Below are positions 29,374 through 40,197 of a stretch of DNA of 64,000 nt, in pieces (the first letter of the stretch is position 1; the number at the start of each line of letters is the position of its first letter). The notes beneath the pieces were generated by a model, which saw only the letters and a program-made list of their open reading frames with translations, had not been told where the DNA came from and did no database searches. Both the position numbers and the translations under genes were made by a program. This DNA comes from Serratia quinivorans (lineage in GTDB: Bacteria; Pseudomonadota; Gammaproteobacteria; Enterobacterales; Enterobacteriaceae). The stretch covers positions 930,001 through 994,000 of the forward strand of contig UGYN01000002.1 in NCBI GenBank assembly GCA_900457075.1. Reading direction: 5' to 3'.

Positions 29374-30114
29374 ATGTCAATAGATTGGAACTGGGGTATC
29401 TTCCTGCAGCAGGCCCCGTTTGGGAATACCACTTACCTCGGCTGGATTTGGTCCGGCTTTCAGGTCACGGTAGCCCTCTCCGTCTGTGCATGGATTATCG
29501 CTTTCTTTGTCGGTTCGCTATTCGGTATTTTGCGTACCGTACCCAACCGCTTTCTTTCCACCCTCGGTACCTGTTACGTCGAACTGTTCCGTAACGTGCC
29601 GCTGATCGTGCAATTCTTTACCTGGTATCTGGTGATCCCGGAACTGCTGCCGGCCAATATGGGCATGTGGTTCAAAACCGAACTCGATCCTAACGTGCAG
29701 TTCTTCGTTTCCTCGATGCTGTGCCTGGGGCTGTTTACCGCCGCCCGCGTATGCGAACAGGTACGCGCTGCCATTCAGTCACTGCCACGCGGTCAGAGAG
29801 CCGCCGGACTGGCCATGGGCCTGACGCTGCCGCAAACCTATCGCTATGTGCTGTTGCCGAACGCCTATCGGGTGATTGTGCCGCCGATGACCTCGGAAAT
29901 GCTTAACCTGGTTAAAAACTCCGCCATTGCTTCCACCATCGGGCTGGTCGACATGGCTGCGCAGGCCGGCAAACTGCTGGATTACTCCGCGCATGCCTAT
30001 GAATCCTTTACCGCGATTACGCTGGCCTACATCGCCATCAACGCCGTGATCATGCTGTTTATGCGACTGGTAGAGCGAAAAGTGCAGTTGCCTGGCAATC
30101 TGGGGAGTAAATAA
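29374..30114 (+). CDS. gltJ: Glutamate/aspartate ABC transporter permease GltJ
   Basis: This 246-residue inner-membrane permease of the HisMQ/GltJK type begins [17 protein letters not shown]. It has several hydrophobic helices and the ATPase-contact EAA-like loop ([20 protein letters not shown]). It pairs with GltK to form the channel. The ATG follows CGGAG, and its stop overlaps the gltK start by one base (TAATG). Confidence 0.96.
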   Translation: MSIDWNWGIFLQQAPFGNTTYLGWIWSGFQVTVALSVCAWIIAFFVGSLFGILRTVPNRFLSTLGTCYVELFRNVPLIVQFFTWYLVIPELLPANMGMWFKTELDPNVQFFVSSMLCLGLFTAARVCEQVRAAIQSLPRGQRAAGLAMGLTLPQTYRYVLLPNAYRVIVPPMTSEMLNLVKNSAIASTIGLVDMAAQAGKLLDYSAHAYESFTAITLAYIAINAVIMLFMRLVERKVQLPGNLGSK

Positions 30115-30788
30115 TGTACGAATTTGACTGGGCATCAATTGTCCCAAGCTTCCCTTACCTGCTGCAAGGTCTGTTGATCACGCTGAAGATCACCGTGACC
30201 GCTATCGTCTTCGGTATCCTCTGGGGCACCATTCTGGCCGTCATGCGTCTGTCGCCATTCAAGCCCATCAGCTGGTTTGCCGCGCTGTACGTCAACCTGT
30301 TCCGTTCGGTGCCGCTGGTGATGGTGCTGCTGTGGTTCTATCTGGTGGTTCCAAGCTTATTACAACAAGTTCTGGGGCTGTCGCCGAAAACCGATATTCG
30401 CCTGATCTCGGCTATGGTAGCCTTTTCCCTGTTTGAAGCGGCCTATTACTCGGAAATCATCCGCGCCGGTATTATCAGCATCTCGCGCGGCCAGTCTTCC
30501 GCCGCGTTGGCGCTGGGCATGAGCCACTGGCAGTCAATGAAACTGGTTATTTTGCCGCAGGCGTTCCGCGCCATGGTGCCACTGCTGCTGACTCAGGGCA
30601 TCGTACTATTCCAGGATACTTCTCTGGTCTACGTACTGAGCCTGGCTGACTTCTTCCGTACCGCCTCAACCATCGGCGAGCGCGACGGCACCCAGGTTGA
30701 AATGATCCTGTTCGCCGGCTTTGTCTACTTTGTTATCAGTCTCGCCGCCTCGGCGCTGGTAAGCTATTTGAAGAAAAGGACTGTTTGA
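30114..30788 (+). CDS. gltK: Glutamate/aspartate ABC transporter permease GltK
   Basis: The second channel permease, 224 residues, begins [19 protein letters not shown]. It has hydrophobic helices and the EAA-like loop [20 protein letters not shown]. It is tightly coupled to its neighbours: its start overlaps gltJ and its TGA overlaps the gltL ATG. Confidence 0.96.
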   Translation: MYEFDWASIVPSFPYLLQGLLITLKITVTAIVFGILWGTILAVMRLSPFKPISWFAALYVNLFRSVPLVMVLLWFYLVVPSLLQQVLGLSPKTDIRLISAMVAFSLFEAAYYSEIIRAGIISISRGQSSAALALGMSHWQSMKLVILPQAFRAMVPLLLTQGIVLFQDTSLVYVLSLADFFRTASTIGERDGTQVEMILFAGFVYFVISLAASALVSYLKKRTV

Positions 30789-31513
30789 TGATATCCCTGA
30801 AAAATGTTTCTAAGTGGTACGGTCACTTTCAGGTTCTGACCGATTGCACCACCGAAGTCAAAAAAGGTGAGGTGGTGGTAGTCTGCGGTCCTTCAGGCTC
30901 GGGAAAATCTACCCTGATCAAAACCGTCAACGGCCTGGAGCCGATCCAGCAGGGCGATATCCTGGTGAACGGTACCCCGGTCAACAACAAGAAAACCAAC
31001 CTGGCTCAGTTGCGTTCCAAGGTCGGCATGGTGTTCCAGCACTTTGAGCTGTTCCCGCACCTGTCGATCATCGACAACCTGACGCTGGCACAGGTAAAAG
31101 TGCTCAAGCGCGATAAAGCCGCCTCACGCGAGAAAGGCTTGAAGTTACTGGAACGCGTCGGCCTGACCGCTCATGCCAACAAGTTCCCCGGCCAGCTTTC
31201 CGGTGGCCAGCAGCAGCGTGTGGCTATCGCCCGTGCGCTGTGCATGGATCCTATCGCCATGCTGTTCGATGAACCCACCTCGGCGCTCGATCCGGAAATG
31301 ATCAACGAAGTGCTCGACGTGATGGTCGAACTGGCGAATGAAGGCATGACCATGATGGTGGTGACCCACGAAATGGGCTTTGCCCGCAAGGTCGCCAACC
31401 GGGTGATCTTTATGGACGAAGGCAAAATTGTCGAAGACCGCAATAAAGACGACTTCTTCAACAACCCCGAGTCTGAGCGTGCCAAAGACTTCCTGGCAAA
31501 AATCCTGCACTGA
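30788..31513 (+). CDS. gltL: Glutamate/aspartate ABC transporter ATPase GltL
   Basis: GltL energises GltIJK uptake. The 241-residue ATPase begins [15 protein letters not shown] and has Walker [10 protein letters not shown], signature LSGGQQQR, Walker [14 protein letters not shown] and the switch histidine in VVTHEMG. The ATG at 30788 overlaps the gltK stop; a TTG three bases earlier is less likely. A palindromic repeat follows the gene. Confidence 0.96.
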   Translation: MISLKNVSKWYGHFQVLTDCTTEVKKGEVVVVCGPSGSGKSTLIKTVNGLEPIQQGDILVNGTPVNNKKTNLAQLRSKVGMVFQHFELFPHLSIIDNLTLAQVKVLKRDKAASREKGLKLLERVGLTAHANKFPGQLSGGQQQRVAIARALCMDPIAMLFDEPTSALDPEMINEVLDVMVELANEGMTMMVVTHEMGFARKVANRVIFMDEGKIVEDRNKDDFFNNPESERAKDFLAKILH

Positions 31514-31532
31514 TTTATCTGATGCGCTCGTG

Positions 31533-31617
31533 CCCGTTATTAGGGAGAGCGTGCCGAAGGGGTCGTAGCAGCTTTAGCTGCCGGAGCGCCCCTCGGTGCG
31601 CTAGGCCCGGGTATCTC
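31533..31617. repeat. Palindromic intergenic repeat, copy 2
   Basis: This 85-bp copy is identical to that at 7506-7589 except in the apical stem, where GCAGC-TTTA-GCTGC replaces GCGG...CCGC. Both versions are self-complementary, so the differences are compensatory. It starts 20 bp after gltL, where it could fold in the 3' end of the gltIJKL mRNA. Confidence 0.85.
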
Positions 31618-31751
31618 AGGAGAAAAAACAACGCTTGCCTTAATATGCATGCGCTCCATTCGGGGCGCATCTCCCCCTTCCCGGCACTAAAAACGCTTGT
31701 TTCTCCCTGGTTTTGATCCGATGCTCGGAACACAACTACAAGGAGATCTCT

Positions 31752-32684
31752 ATGCCTCGCCCTATCATTATCGATTGCGATCCCGGCCTCGACGACGCCA
31801 TTGCCCTTGCTATGGCACTGAGTTCACCGGAACTTGAAGTGAAAGCCATTACCACCTCTGCTGGTAACCAGACGCCGGAGAAAACCCTGCATAACGCGCT
31901 CGGTCTGCTGACGCTGATGAAACGCGAAGACATTCCTGTCGCCGCCGGTGCCGCGGCCCCGCTAATGCGTGAGCTGGTGATTGCCGACTATGTGCATGGC
32001 AAAACCGGCATGGGCAATACCCATCTGCCAACGCCCACCATCAAGCCGGTAAAACAAAGCGCCGTCGAACTGATCGCCAGCCTGCTGCGCAGCAGCCCGC
32101 AGCCCATCACTCTGGTGGTTACCGGTCCGATGACCAATATCGCCCTGCTGCTGGCTCAACACCCTGAGCTGAAAGGCAACATCGAGCGTATCGTCTTTAT
32201 GGGCGGCGGCATGAACGCCGGCAACACCACCCCGGTGGCGGAATTTAATATTTTCGTCGACCCGGAAGCCGCCGAAATGGTACTCAAATCCGGCGTGCCG
32301 CTGACCATGGCGGGTCTGAACGTCACCCATCAGGCGCTGGTACTGCCGCAGGATATCGAACGAATCCGCCAGATTGACAACCCGGTCGCGCAGGCGGTAG
32401 CAGAAATGCTCGACTTCTACCTGCCGCTGTATCTCAGCCACCCGCGCGGGTTGCCCGGCGCCGCGATGCACGACCCCTGTACCATCGCCTGGCTGTTGGC
32501 ACCACGGCTGTTTGGCAGTATCGAACGCTGGGTCGGTGTAGAGACCAAAGGAGAGTACACCCAGGGGATGACGGTGGTGGATATCTTCGGACAAAACGGC
32601 AAAGCGGCCAACGTGGAAGTGCTGACCGATATCGATCGTGAAGGGTTTATCAATCTGCTGGCCGAACGCGTCGCCCGTTACTGA
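31752..32684 (+). CDS. rihA: Pyrimidine-specific ribonucleoside hydrolase
   Basis: RihA cleaves cytidine and uridine to base and ribose. The 310-residue protein has the calcium-binding aspartate signature [14 protein letters not shown] at the N-terminus and the [10 protein letters not shown] segment carrying a further ligand near residue 240. AAGGAG lies 7 nt before the ATG at 31752; earlier in-frame codons precede that site. It follows gltL as in E. coli. Confidence 0.93.
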   Translation: MPRPIIIDCDPGLDDAIALAMALSSPELEVKAITTSAGNQTPEKTLHNALGLLTLMKREDIPVAAGAAAPLMRELVIADYVHGKTGMGNTHLPTPTIKPVKQSAVELIASLLRSSPQPITLVVTGPMTNIALLLAQHPELKGNIERIVFMGGGMNAGNTTPVAEFNIFVDPEAAEMVLKSGVPLTMAGLNVTHQALVLPQDIERIRQIDNPVAQAVAEMLDFYLPLYLSHPRGLPGAAMHDPCTIAWLLAPRLFGSIERWVGVETKGEYTQGMTVVDIFGQNGKAANVEVLTDIDREGFINLLAERVARY

Positions 32685-32832
32685 CCCGCTGGGACACCAA
32701 CATAGTCAGCATTCAGTTTTTTTGATTTAACTCAGCGAATTTTTACGCTATCACTGGCCCAGGCTTGCCTCTAAGATGCTTTAAACGCACAGCGAACGCT
32801 GACAACCTTAGAGCAAGCCTGGAGATATCTGC

Positions 32833-33532
<700 letters not shown>

Positions 33533-33589
33533 TCACGATCTCCCTGCCCGGCCCTTTCCGCACAGGAAAAGGCCAGGGTGCGGGAAAAC

Positions 33590-34072
33590 TCAAGGTTCGA
33601 AAGGCCGACGCTGAAACTGGTCATGGCCACATTTCGGGCATAGCGGCAACACTTCCGGCGTGTAAAACGCCAAATGATGATGACACTGCTCGCACACCAG
33701 ATTCCCCAGGCCGACCACCTCACCGCTGTGGTAAACGCCATGGTGGCTGACGTCCTTGAAAACTTCGCGCCATTCCAACTGGGTTTTGTCGGTAATGTCC
33801 GCCAGCTCCTGCCACAGGCTCTCTTTAATCACCCGCATAAAAACGCTGTCGGTAAATTCGTCCCGGCTTTCCTGGTAACTGCGTGCAAACTCTTCCAGAT
33901 CGCGCCGTACCGCCAGGGTCACCTGCTCCACTTCATCGCGCGTCAGCTCACCGGCTTCGTTCAGCCGTTTTTCAGCGCTCGCCACCAGTGAATCAATATC
34001 ACGTTCGCCATTTTTCAGGCGTTCGGTCAGAGATGCCACCAATTCGCGGTAGTACTGAGCAACCTTGTTCAT
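33590..34072 (-). CDS. ybeL: YbeL-family zinc-ribbon protein (DUF1451)
   Basis: This 160-residue cytoplasmic protein has an N-terminal alpha-helical region rich in Glu and Arg (probable coiled coil, about residues 1-75). It ends with a zinc ribbon made by CEQCHHH and CPKCGHD. It is the conserved YbeL family, function unknown. It is divergent from leuS across 266 bp. Confidence 0.9.
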   Translation of the reverse strand: MNKVAQYYRELVASLTERLKNGERDIDSLVASAEKRLNEAGELTRDEVEQVTLAVRRDLEEFARSYQESRDEFTDSVFMRVIKESLWQELADITDKTQLEWREVFKDVSHHGVYHSGEVVGLGNLVCEQCHHHLAFYTPEVLPLCPKCGHDQFQRRPFEP

Positions 34073-34338
34073 AATATCTCCTCGATGAACTTACGTGACG
34101 GGGCTTACCTCTTCAAAGTAGCTCTTATCATTTTAGCGGTAAATTGCTGATGTCACTTGGCAAGGCACGGGATCCTCAAGATGTGAGTCATATCATGGCG
34201 AAGATTTTTTAAATACGCCGAGTCGGGCGCTTGGTGTTGTTGCCGAGAGGTCTTATCAGCTATGCTATGCGGATCTATAAGTACTCAACAGAATGCTACG
34301 GATGTAGCTGTTTTACACCTACAGGACCACCAGCCGCC

Positions 34339-36921
34339 ATGCAAGAGCAATACCGTCCAGAAGACATAGAATCGAACGTACAGCTTCACTGGCAAGAGAA
34401 GCAGACTTTCAAGGTTACCGAAGACGCGAGCAAGGAAAAGTATTACTGCCTATCCATGCTGCCATACCCATCAGGCCGTCTGCACATGGGGCACGTTCGT
34501 AACTACACTATCGGCGACGTGATCTCGCGCTATCAGCGCATGCTGGGTAAAAACGTACTACAGCCGATCGGCTGGGATGCGTTCGGCCTGCCGGCGGAAG
34601 GCGCCGCGGTTAAAAACAACACCGCGCCGGCCCCGTGGACCTACGACAACATCGAATACATGAAGAACCAGCTAAAACTGCTGGGCTTCGGCTACGACTG
34701 GGATCGCGAGATCGCTACCTGCGATCCGGATTACTACCGTTGGGAACAATGGTTCTTCACCAAGCTGTACGAAAAAGGCCTGGTCTACAAGAAGACCTCT
34801 GCGGTCAACTGGTGTCCGCACGATCTGACCGTGCTGGCCAACGAACAGGTTATCGACGGCTGCTGCTGGCGCTGCGACACCAAGGTCGAGCGTAAAGAAA
34901 TCCCACAGTGGTTTATCAAAATCACCGACTACGCCGATCAACTGCTGAACGATCTCGATACGCTGGAAAGCTGGCCAGAGCAGGTGAAAACCATGCAGCG
35001 CAACTGGATTGGCCGTTCCGAAGGGGTGGATATCACCTTTGACGTGGCGGGCAGCGACGAGAAACTGACCGTTTACACCACCCGTCCAGACACCTTTATG
35101 GGCGCGACCTACGTGGCCGTTGCCGCGGGTCACCCATTGGCGCAACAAGGCGCGGTGAACAACCCGGCGCTGGCTGAATTTATCGAAGAATGCCGCAACA
35201 CCAAAGTGGCCGAAGCCGAAATGGCAACGATGGAGAAGAAAGGCATGCCGACCGGCCTGTTCGCCATCCATCCGCTGTCCGGCGAGCAAGTGCCGGTTTG
35301 GGTCGCCAACTTCGTGCTGATGGAATACGGCACCGGCGCGGTAATGGCCGTTCCGGCTCACGACCAGCGTGACTGGGAGTTCGCCACCAAATACGGTTTG
35401 CCGATCAAACCGGTAGTGCTGGCGCTCGATGGCAGCCAACCGGATGTCCAGGCCGAAGCCATGACCGAGAAAGGCACGCTGTTCAATTCCGGCGAGTTTG
35501 ACGGTTTGGACCACCAGGACGGTTTCAACGCCATTGCCGACAAACTGGTCGCCAAAGGCGTCGGCCAGCGCAAGGTTAACTACCGTCTGCGCGACTGGGG
35601 CGTTTCCCGTCAACGTTACTGGGGTGCGCCAATCCCAATGGTCACGCTGGAAGACGGCACCGTAATGCCGACCCCGGAAGACCAACTGCCGGTGATCCTG
35701 CCGGAAGACGTGGTGATGGACGGCATCACCAGCCCGATCAAGGCCGATCCCGAGTGGGCGAAAACCACCGTTAACGGCCAGCCGGCGCTGCGTGAAACCG
35801 ACACCTTCGACACCTTTATGGAGTCTTCCTGGTACTACGCACGCTACACCTGCCCGCAGTACGACAAGGGCATGCTGGATCCGGCCGCCGCCAACTACTG
35901 GCTGCCGGTCGATCAGTATGTCGGTGGTATCGAACACGCCATCATGCACCTGATGTACTTCCGCTTCTTCCACAAGCTGCTGCGTGACGCGGGCCTGGTC
36001 GATTCCGACGAGCCGGCAAAACGCCTGCTGTGTCAGGGCATGGTGCTGGCAGACGCCTTCTATTACAGCGGCAACAGCGGCGAACGCGTCTGGGTTTCCC
36101 CAGCCGACGCCATCGTTGAACGCGATGACAAAGGCCGCATTATCAAAGCCACCGATCCACAAGGTCGTGAACTGGTCTATGCTGGCATGAGCAAAATGTC
36201 GAAGTCGAAAAACAACGGCATCGACCCGCAGGTGATGGTTGAGAAATACGGTGCGGATACCGTGCGTCTGTTCATGATGTTCGCTTCGCCGGCAGAAATG
36301 ACGCTGGAATGGCAGGAATCCGGCGTGGAAGGGGCAAACCGCTTCCTGAAACGCGTGTGGAAACTGTCCTACGAACACCTGGAAAAAGGTGCTGTACAGC
36401 CGCTGAACGTAGCAACGCTGACGGAAGACCAGAAAGCGCTGCGCCGCGATCTGCACAAAACCATCGCCAAAGTGACCGACGATATCGGCCGTCGTCAGAC
36501 CTTCAACACCGCCATTGCCGCCGTGATGGAACTGATGAACAAGCTGGCCCGTGCTCCGCAGGAAAGCGAGCAGGATCGCGCTCTGCTGCAGGAAGCCCTG
36601 CTGGCAGTGGTCCGCATGCTGTATCCGTTCACTCCGCACGTGTGCTTCTCACTGTGGCAGGCGTTGGGCGGTGAAGGCGATGTGGACACCGCAGCCTGGC
36701 CGCAAGCCGACGAGCAGGCGATGGTCGAAGACTCCAAGCTGGTGGTAGTACAGGTCAACGGCAAGGTCCGCGCTAAAATTACTGTGGCAGCTGATGCAAC
36801 CGAAGAGCAGGTGCGCGCGCGCGCCGCTGAGGAACATCTGGTCGCTAAATATCTGGACGGGGTTACGGTTCGTAAAGTGATCTATGTTCCGGGCAAATTG
36901 CTTAACCTGGTTGTGGGTTAA
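34339..36921 (+). CDS. leuS: Leucyl-tRNA synthetase
   Basis: LeuS charges tRNA-Leu. The 860-residue class I enzyme has the HIGH motif in [12 protein letters not shown], a CP1 editing domain with [11 protein letters not shown], and the KMSKS loop [12 protein letters not shown]. The start at 34339 ([13 protein letters not shown]) follows AGGACC and matches E. coli in length; upstream in-frame ATGs would add a non-conserved leader. It is the first gene of leuS-lptE-holA-nadD. Confidence 0.97.
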   Translation: MQEQYRPEDIESNVQLHWQEKQTFKVTEDASKEKYYCLSMLPYPSGRLHMGHVRNYTIGDVISRYQRMLGKNVLQPIGWDAFGLPAEGAAVKNNTAPAPWTYDNIEYMKNQLKLLGFGYDWDREIATCDPDYYRWEQWFFTKLYEKGLVYKKTSAVNWCPHDLTVLANEQVIDGCCWRCDTKVERKEIPQWFIKITDYADQLLNDLDTLESWPEQVKTMQRNWIGRSEGVDITFDVAGSDEKLTVYTTRPDTFMGATYVAVAAGHPLAQQGAVNNPALAEFIEECRNTKVAEAEMATMEKKGMPTGLFAIHPLSGEQVPVWVANFVLMEYGTGAVMAVPAHDQRDWEFATKYGLPIKPVVLALDGSQPDVQAEAMTEKGTLFNSGEFDGLDHQDGFNAIADKLVAKGVGQRKVNYRLRDWGVSRQRYWGAPIPMVTLEDGTVMPTPEDQLPVILPEDVVMDGITSPIKADPEWAKTTVNGQPALRETDTFDTFMESSWYYARYTCPQYDKGMLDPAAANYWLPVDQYVGGIEHAIMHLMYFRFFHKLLRDAGLVDSDEPAKRLLCQGMVLADAFYYSGNSGERVWVSPADAIVERDDKGRIIKATDPQGRELVYAGMSKMSKSKNNGIDPQVMVEKYGADTVRLFMMFASPAEMTLEWQESGVEGANRFLKRVWKLSYEHLEKGAVQPLNVATLTEDQKALRRDLHKTIAKVTDDIGRRQTFNTAIAAVMELMNKLARAPQESEQDRALLQEALLAVVRMLYPFTPHVCFSLWQALGGEGDVDTAAWPQADEQAMVEDSKLVVVQVNGKVRAKITVAADATEEQVRARAAEEHLVAKYLDGVTVRKVIYVPGKLLNLVVG

Positions 36922-36935
36922 CACAAGGAGGAATT

Positions 36936-37496
36936 GTGCGACAACGTATTCTGACGCTGTTGCTGGGGTTGGCGGTGCTGGTCACCGCCGGCTGCGGTTT
37001 TCACCTGCGTGGCACCACGCAGGTGCCCTCGGAAATGAAAACGCTGATTCTGGACAGCTCAGACCCTTATGGTCCGCTGACCCGCGCCGTGCGTGAGCAA
37101 TTACGTCTGAGCGACGTGACCATTGTCAAAGATGCAAAACGCAAGGATCTCCCTTCCCTGCGCATCATTGGCGCCACCGAAAGCCAGGATACCGCCTCTA
37201 TCTTCCAGGACGGTAAAACCGCTGAGTACCAGATGGTGCTGACGGTCCAGGCACAGGTGTTGATCCCGGGTCACGATCTGTATCCGCTGAACGTGAAAGT
37301 ATTCCGTTCGTTCTTCGATAACCCGCTGACCGCACTGGCAAAAGATTCCGAACAGGAAATTATTCGCCAGGAAATGCGTGAGCAGGCCGCCCAGCAACTG
37401 GTGCGTAAACTGCTGACGGTGCACGCGGCGGAAGAAGAAACGCAGCAGAAAGCCGCTGCGGCCGGTGAAAAAGCGGCCAGTCGCGTAGATCAATGA
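36936..37496 (+). CDS. lptE: LPS-assembly lipoprotein LptE
   Basis: LptE plugs the LptD barrel and helps place LPS in the outer leaflet. The 186-residue lipoprotein has a signal sequence with lipobox [11 protein letters not shown]. It starts with GTG at 36936, directly after AAGGAGGAATT. The C-terminal tail is rich in Ala, Glu and Lys. Its TGA overlaps the holA ATG (ATGA). Confidence 0.95.
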
Positions 37497-38527
37497 TCCG
37501 TATTTACCCTGAACAACTTGCCGCGCAGCTCCGAGAGGGGCTGCGCGCTTGTTATTTATTGAGTGGCAATGAACCGCTGCTGTTGCAGGAAAGTCAGGAT
37601 CTGATCCGCCAGACGGCACAGCAGCACCAGTTCACCGAGCACTACAGCATTTCGCTTGATGCCCATACCGACTGGGACGCCATTTTCAGCATCTGTCAGG
37701 CGATGAGTCTGTTCGCCAGCCGTCAGACGCTGTTGCTGATCTTCCCTGAAAACGGGCCGACCGCCCCGATAGGCGAACAGCTGATCAAGCTGGCTGCTCT
37801 GCTGCATGACGATATTTTGCTGATGCTGCGTGGGCCGCGCCTCACCAAAGTTCAGGAAAACAGCGCCTGGTTCAAGGCACTCAGCCCGCATGGCGCTTAC
37901 GTCAGTTGCCAGACACCGGAGCAGGCGCAGTTACCCCGCTGGGTAGCCCAGCGCGCCAAAACCATGAAGCTGGAACTGGACGACGCGGCCAATCAGTTGC
38001 TGTGTTACTGCTATGAAGGCAACCTGCTGGCGCTGTCGCAGGCGCTGGAACGACTGTCGTTATTGCATCCGGATGGCAAGCTCACGCTGCCGCGTGTCGA
38101 GCTGGCGGTCAATGACGCCGCGCACTTCACGCCATTCCATTGGCTGGACGCCCTGCTGGCGGGTAAGAGCAAACGCGCCTGGCATATCCTGCAACAGATG
38201 CAGCAGGAAGATGTCGAACCGGTGATCCTGCTGCGCACCCTGCAACGCGAATTGCTGCAATTGCTGAACCTGCAACGGCGCATGGCGTCAGTGCCGCTGC
38301 GTACGCTGTTCGACCAGTACAAGGTCTGGCAAAACCGCCGTAACCTGGTCACCCAGGCATTGCAGCGGTTATCCGGTGCCCAGTTGCGGCAAGCGGTTCA
38401 TCTGCTGACGCAGATTGAAATCACCCTTAAGCAGGATTACGGCCAGTCGGTCTGGTCGGAACTGGAAACCCTGTCGATGCTGCTGTGCGGCAAACCTCTG
38501 GCCACGAGTTTTTCCGATGCCCACTAA
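37493..38527 (+). CDS. holA: DNA polymerase III subunit delta
   Basis: HolA is the clamp-loader subunit that opens the beta clamp. The 344-residue protein begins [17 protein letters not shown] and has the AAA+-like delta fold, including [14 protein letters not shown]. It overlaps lptE by 4 nt and nadD by 11 nt, so all three are probably translated together. Confidence 0.95.
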
Positions 38528-39179
38528 TTCGCAAGACACCACCGTCCTGCACGCCCTGTTTGGCGGCACCTTTGACCCAATCCATTACGGCCATCTGCGC
38601 CCGGTGGAAGCGCTGGCGGCGGAGGCAGGCCTGAACCGGGTGACGCTGTTGCCGAATCATGTGCCGCCACACCGCCCTCAGCCCGAGGCTAACGCTCCGC
38701 AACGGTTGAAGATGGTTGAATTGGCGATCGCCGGCAACCCGCTGTTTGCGGTTGACGATCGCGAACTGCACCGCACCACGCCCTCCTATACCATAGAGAC
38801 GCTGGAAGCCATTCGTAAAGAACGTGGCGCTGCATTGCCGCTGGCGTTTATCATTGGCCAGGATTCGCTGCTGACGCTGCACAAGTGGCACCGCTGGCAG
38901 TCGCTGCTGGATACCTGCCACCTGCTGGTGCTGGCCCGTCCGGGCTACAATGACCGAATGGACACGCCGGAACTGCAGCAGTGGCTGGAACAGCATCAGG
39001 TGACCGATGCCGCGCTGCTCAGCCGGCAGCCACAGGGCTATATCTATCTGGCCGATACGCCGCAGCTGGAAATTTCAGCCACGGAAATCCGCCAGCGTCG
39101 CCACCAGGGCCTCAACTGTGACGACCTGCTGCCGCGTTCGGTACAGCGCTATATCGAGTTACAGGGTTTATATCGCTAG
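38517..39179 (+). CDS. nadD: Nicotinate-nucleotide adenylyltransferase
   Basis: NadD makes nicotinate adenine dinucleotide in NAD synthesis. The 220-residue protein has the nucleotidyltransferase signature [15 protein letters not shown] and the C-terminal [10 protein letters not shown] motif. The ATG at 38517 lies within the holA end. In E. coli cobC follows; here it is absent and 188 bp separate nadD from rsfS. Confidence 0.95.
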   Translation: MPTNSQDTTVLHALFGGTFDPIHYGHLRPVEALAAEAGLNRVTLLPNHVPPHRPQPEANAPQRLKMVELAIAGNPLFAVDDRELHRTTPSYTIETLEAIRKERGAALPLAFIIGQDSLLTLHKWHRWQSLLDTCHLLVLARPGYNDRMDTPELQQWLEQHQVTDAALLSRQPQGYIYLADTPQLEISATEIRQRRHQGLNCDDLLPRSVQRYIELQGLYR

Positions 39180-39367
39180 CGAGAGCCGCATGATATACTG
39201 CGCCGCTATTTTTCAGGTATTCGCTGAAAACCCCGGAAACCTTAGCTGGCCGGGCAGTCACCAGCTGGCTTTCAGCGGCATCCTGCCGACTTATCATTGA
39301 TTCAGGCCGCAAAACGGGCAGTTGCCCGCCGCAGTCGAATGAACAGAACACTCCCGAGGGGGAACCT

Positions 39368-39685
39368 TTGCAAGGTAAAGCGCTCCAAGATTTCGTCATC
39401 GATAAAATTGATGACCTGAAAGGCCAAGACATTATCGCTCTGGATGTCCAGGGTAAATCCAGCATCACCGATTGCATGATCATCTGCACCGGTACCTCTA
39501 CCCGTCACGTGATGTCGATCGCCAACCACGTGGTGCAAGAATCCCGTTCTGCGGGCATGGAACTCTATGGCATGAAAGGCCAGGAAGCTTCCGACTGGAT
39601 AGTGGTTGATTTGGGCGAAGTGATCGTCCACGTGATGCAAGAAGAAAGCCGTCGTCTGTATGAGCTGGAAAAACTCTGGAGCTAA
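39368..39685 (+). CDS. rsfS: Ribosomal silencing factor RsfS
   Basis: RsfS binds L14 of the 50S subunit and blocks subunit joining in stationary phase or starvation. The 105-residue protein begins with TTG ([15 protein letters not shown]), as in E. coli, with GAGGGGGAACC upstream; no closer ATG fits. The [14 protein letters not shown] and [13 protein letters not shown] segments are the conserved DUF143 core. It is 3 nt before rlmH. Confidence 0.95.
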   Translation: MQGKALQDFVIDKIDDLKGQDIIALDVQGKSSITDCMIICTGTSTRHVMSIANHVVQESRSAGMELYGMKGQEASDWIVVDLGEVIVHVMQEESRRLYELEKLWS

Positions 39686-39688
39686 GCG

Positions 39689-40159
39689 GTGAAACTGCAA
39701 CTGGTCGCTGTCGGCACTAAAATGCCAGACTGGGTGCAGACCGGCTTTATGGATTATCTGCACCGCTTTCCGAAAGACATGCCGTTTGAGCTGACCGAAA
39801 TCCCGGCGGGCAAGCGCGGCAAGAATGCCGATATCAAACGCATTCTGGAAAAGGAAGGCGAACAGATGCTGGCGGCGGTAGGCAAAGGCAATCGCATTGT
39901 CACGCTGGATATCCCCGGTACGCCGTGGGAAACGCCGCAGTTGGCGCAGCAGCTCGAACGCTGGAAGCAGGACGGCCGCAACGTCAGCCTGCTGATTGGT
40001 GGCCCGGAAGGGCTGGCCCCGGCGTGCAAGGCCGCAGCCGAACAAAGTTGGTCGCTCTCACCTTTGACATTGCCGCATCCTTTAGTGCGCGTCCTGGTGG
40101 CTGAAAGCCTCTATCGCGCCTGGAGTATTACAACAAATCATCCTTACCACCGGGAATAA
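39689..40159 (+). CDS. rlmH: 23S rRNA pseudouridine-1915 N3-methyltransferase
   Basis: RlmH is a SPOUT-class methyltransferase acting on helix 69 of assembled ribosomes. The 156-residue protein begins with GTG and has the knot SAM-binding segment [12 protein letters not shown] and a C-terminal [20 protein letters not shown]. It lies between rsfS and mrdA. Confidence 0.95.
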   Translation: MKLQLVAVGTKMPDWVQTGFMDYLHRFPKDMPFELTEIPAGKRGKNADIKRILEKEGEQMLAAVGKGNRIVTLDIPGTPWETPQLAQQLERWKQDGRNVSLLIGGPEGLAPACKAAAEQSWSLSPLTLPHPLVRVLVAESLYRAWSITTNHPYHRE

Positions 40160-40197
40160 CCGGTGGTAACCGTGACAGAGTGAAATAAAGCAGCGGG

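Noticed and set aside
34672..36639. A 655-codon open frame on the minus strand inside leuS
   Set aside because: It is fully antisense to leuS, has no recognisable domain, and arises from the codon pattern of the GC-rich gene.
39180..39367. A degraded cobC gene between nadD and rsfS
   Set aside because: The 188 bp show no frame or motif similar to CobC.
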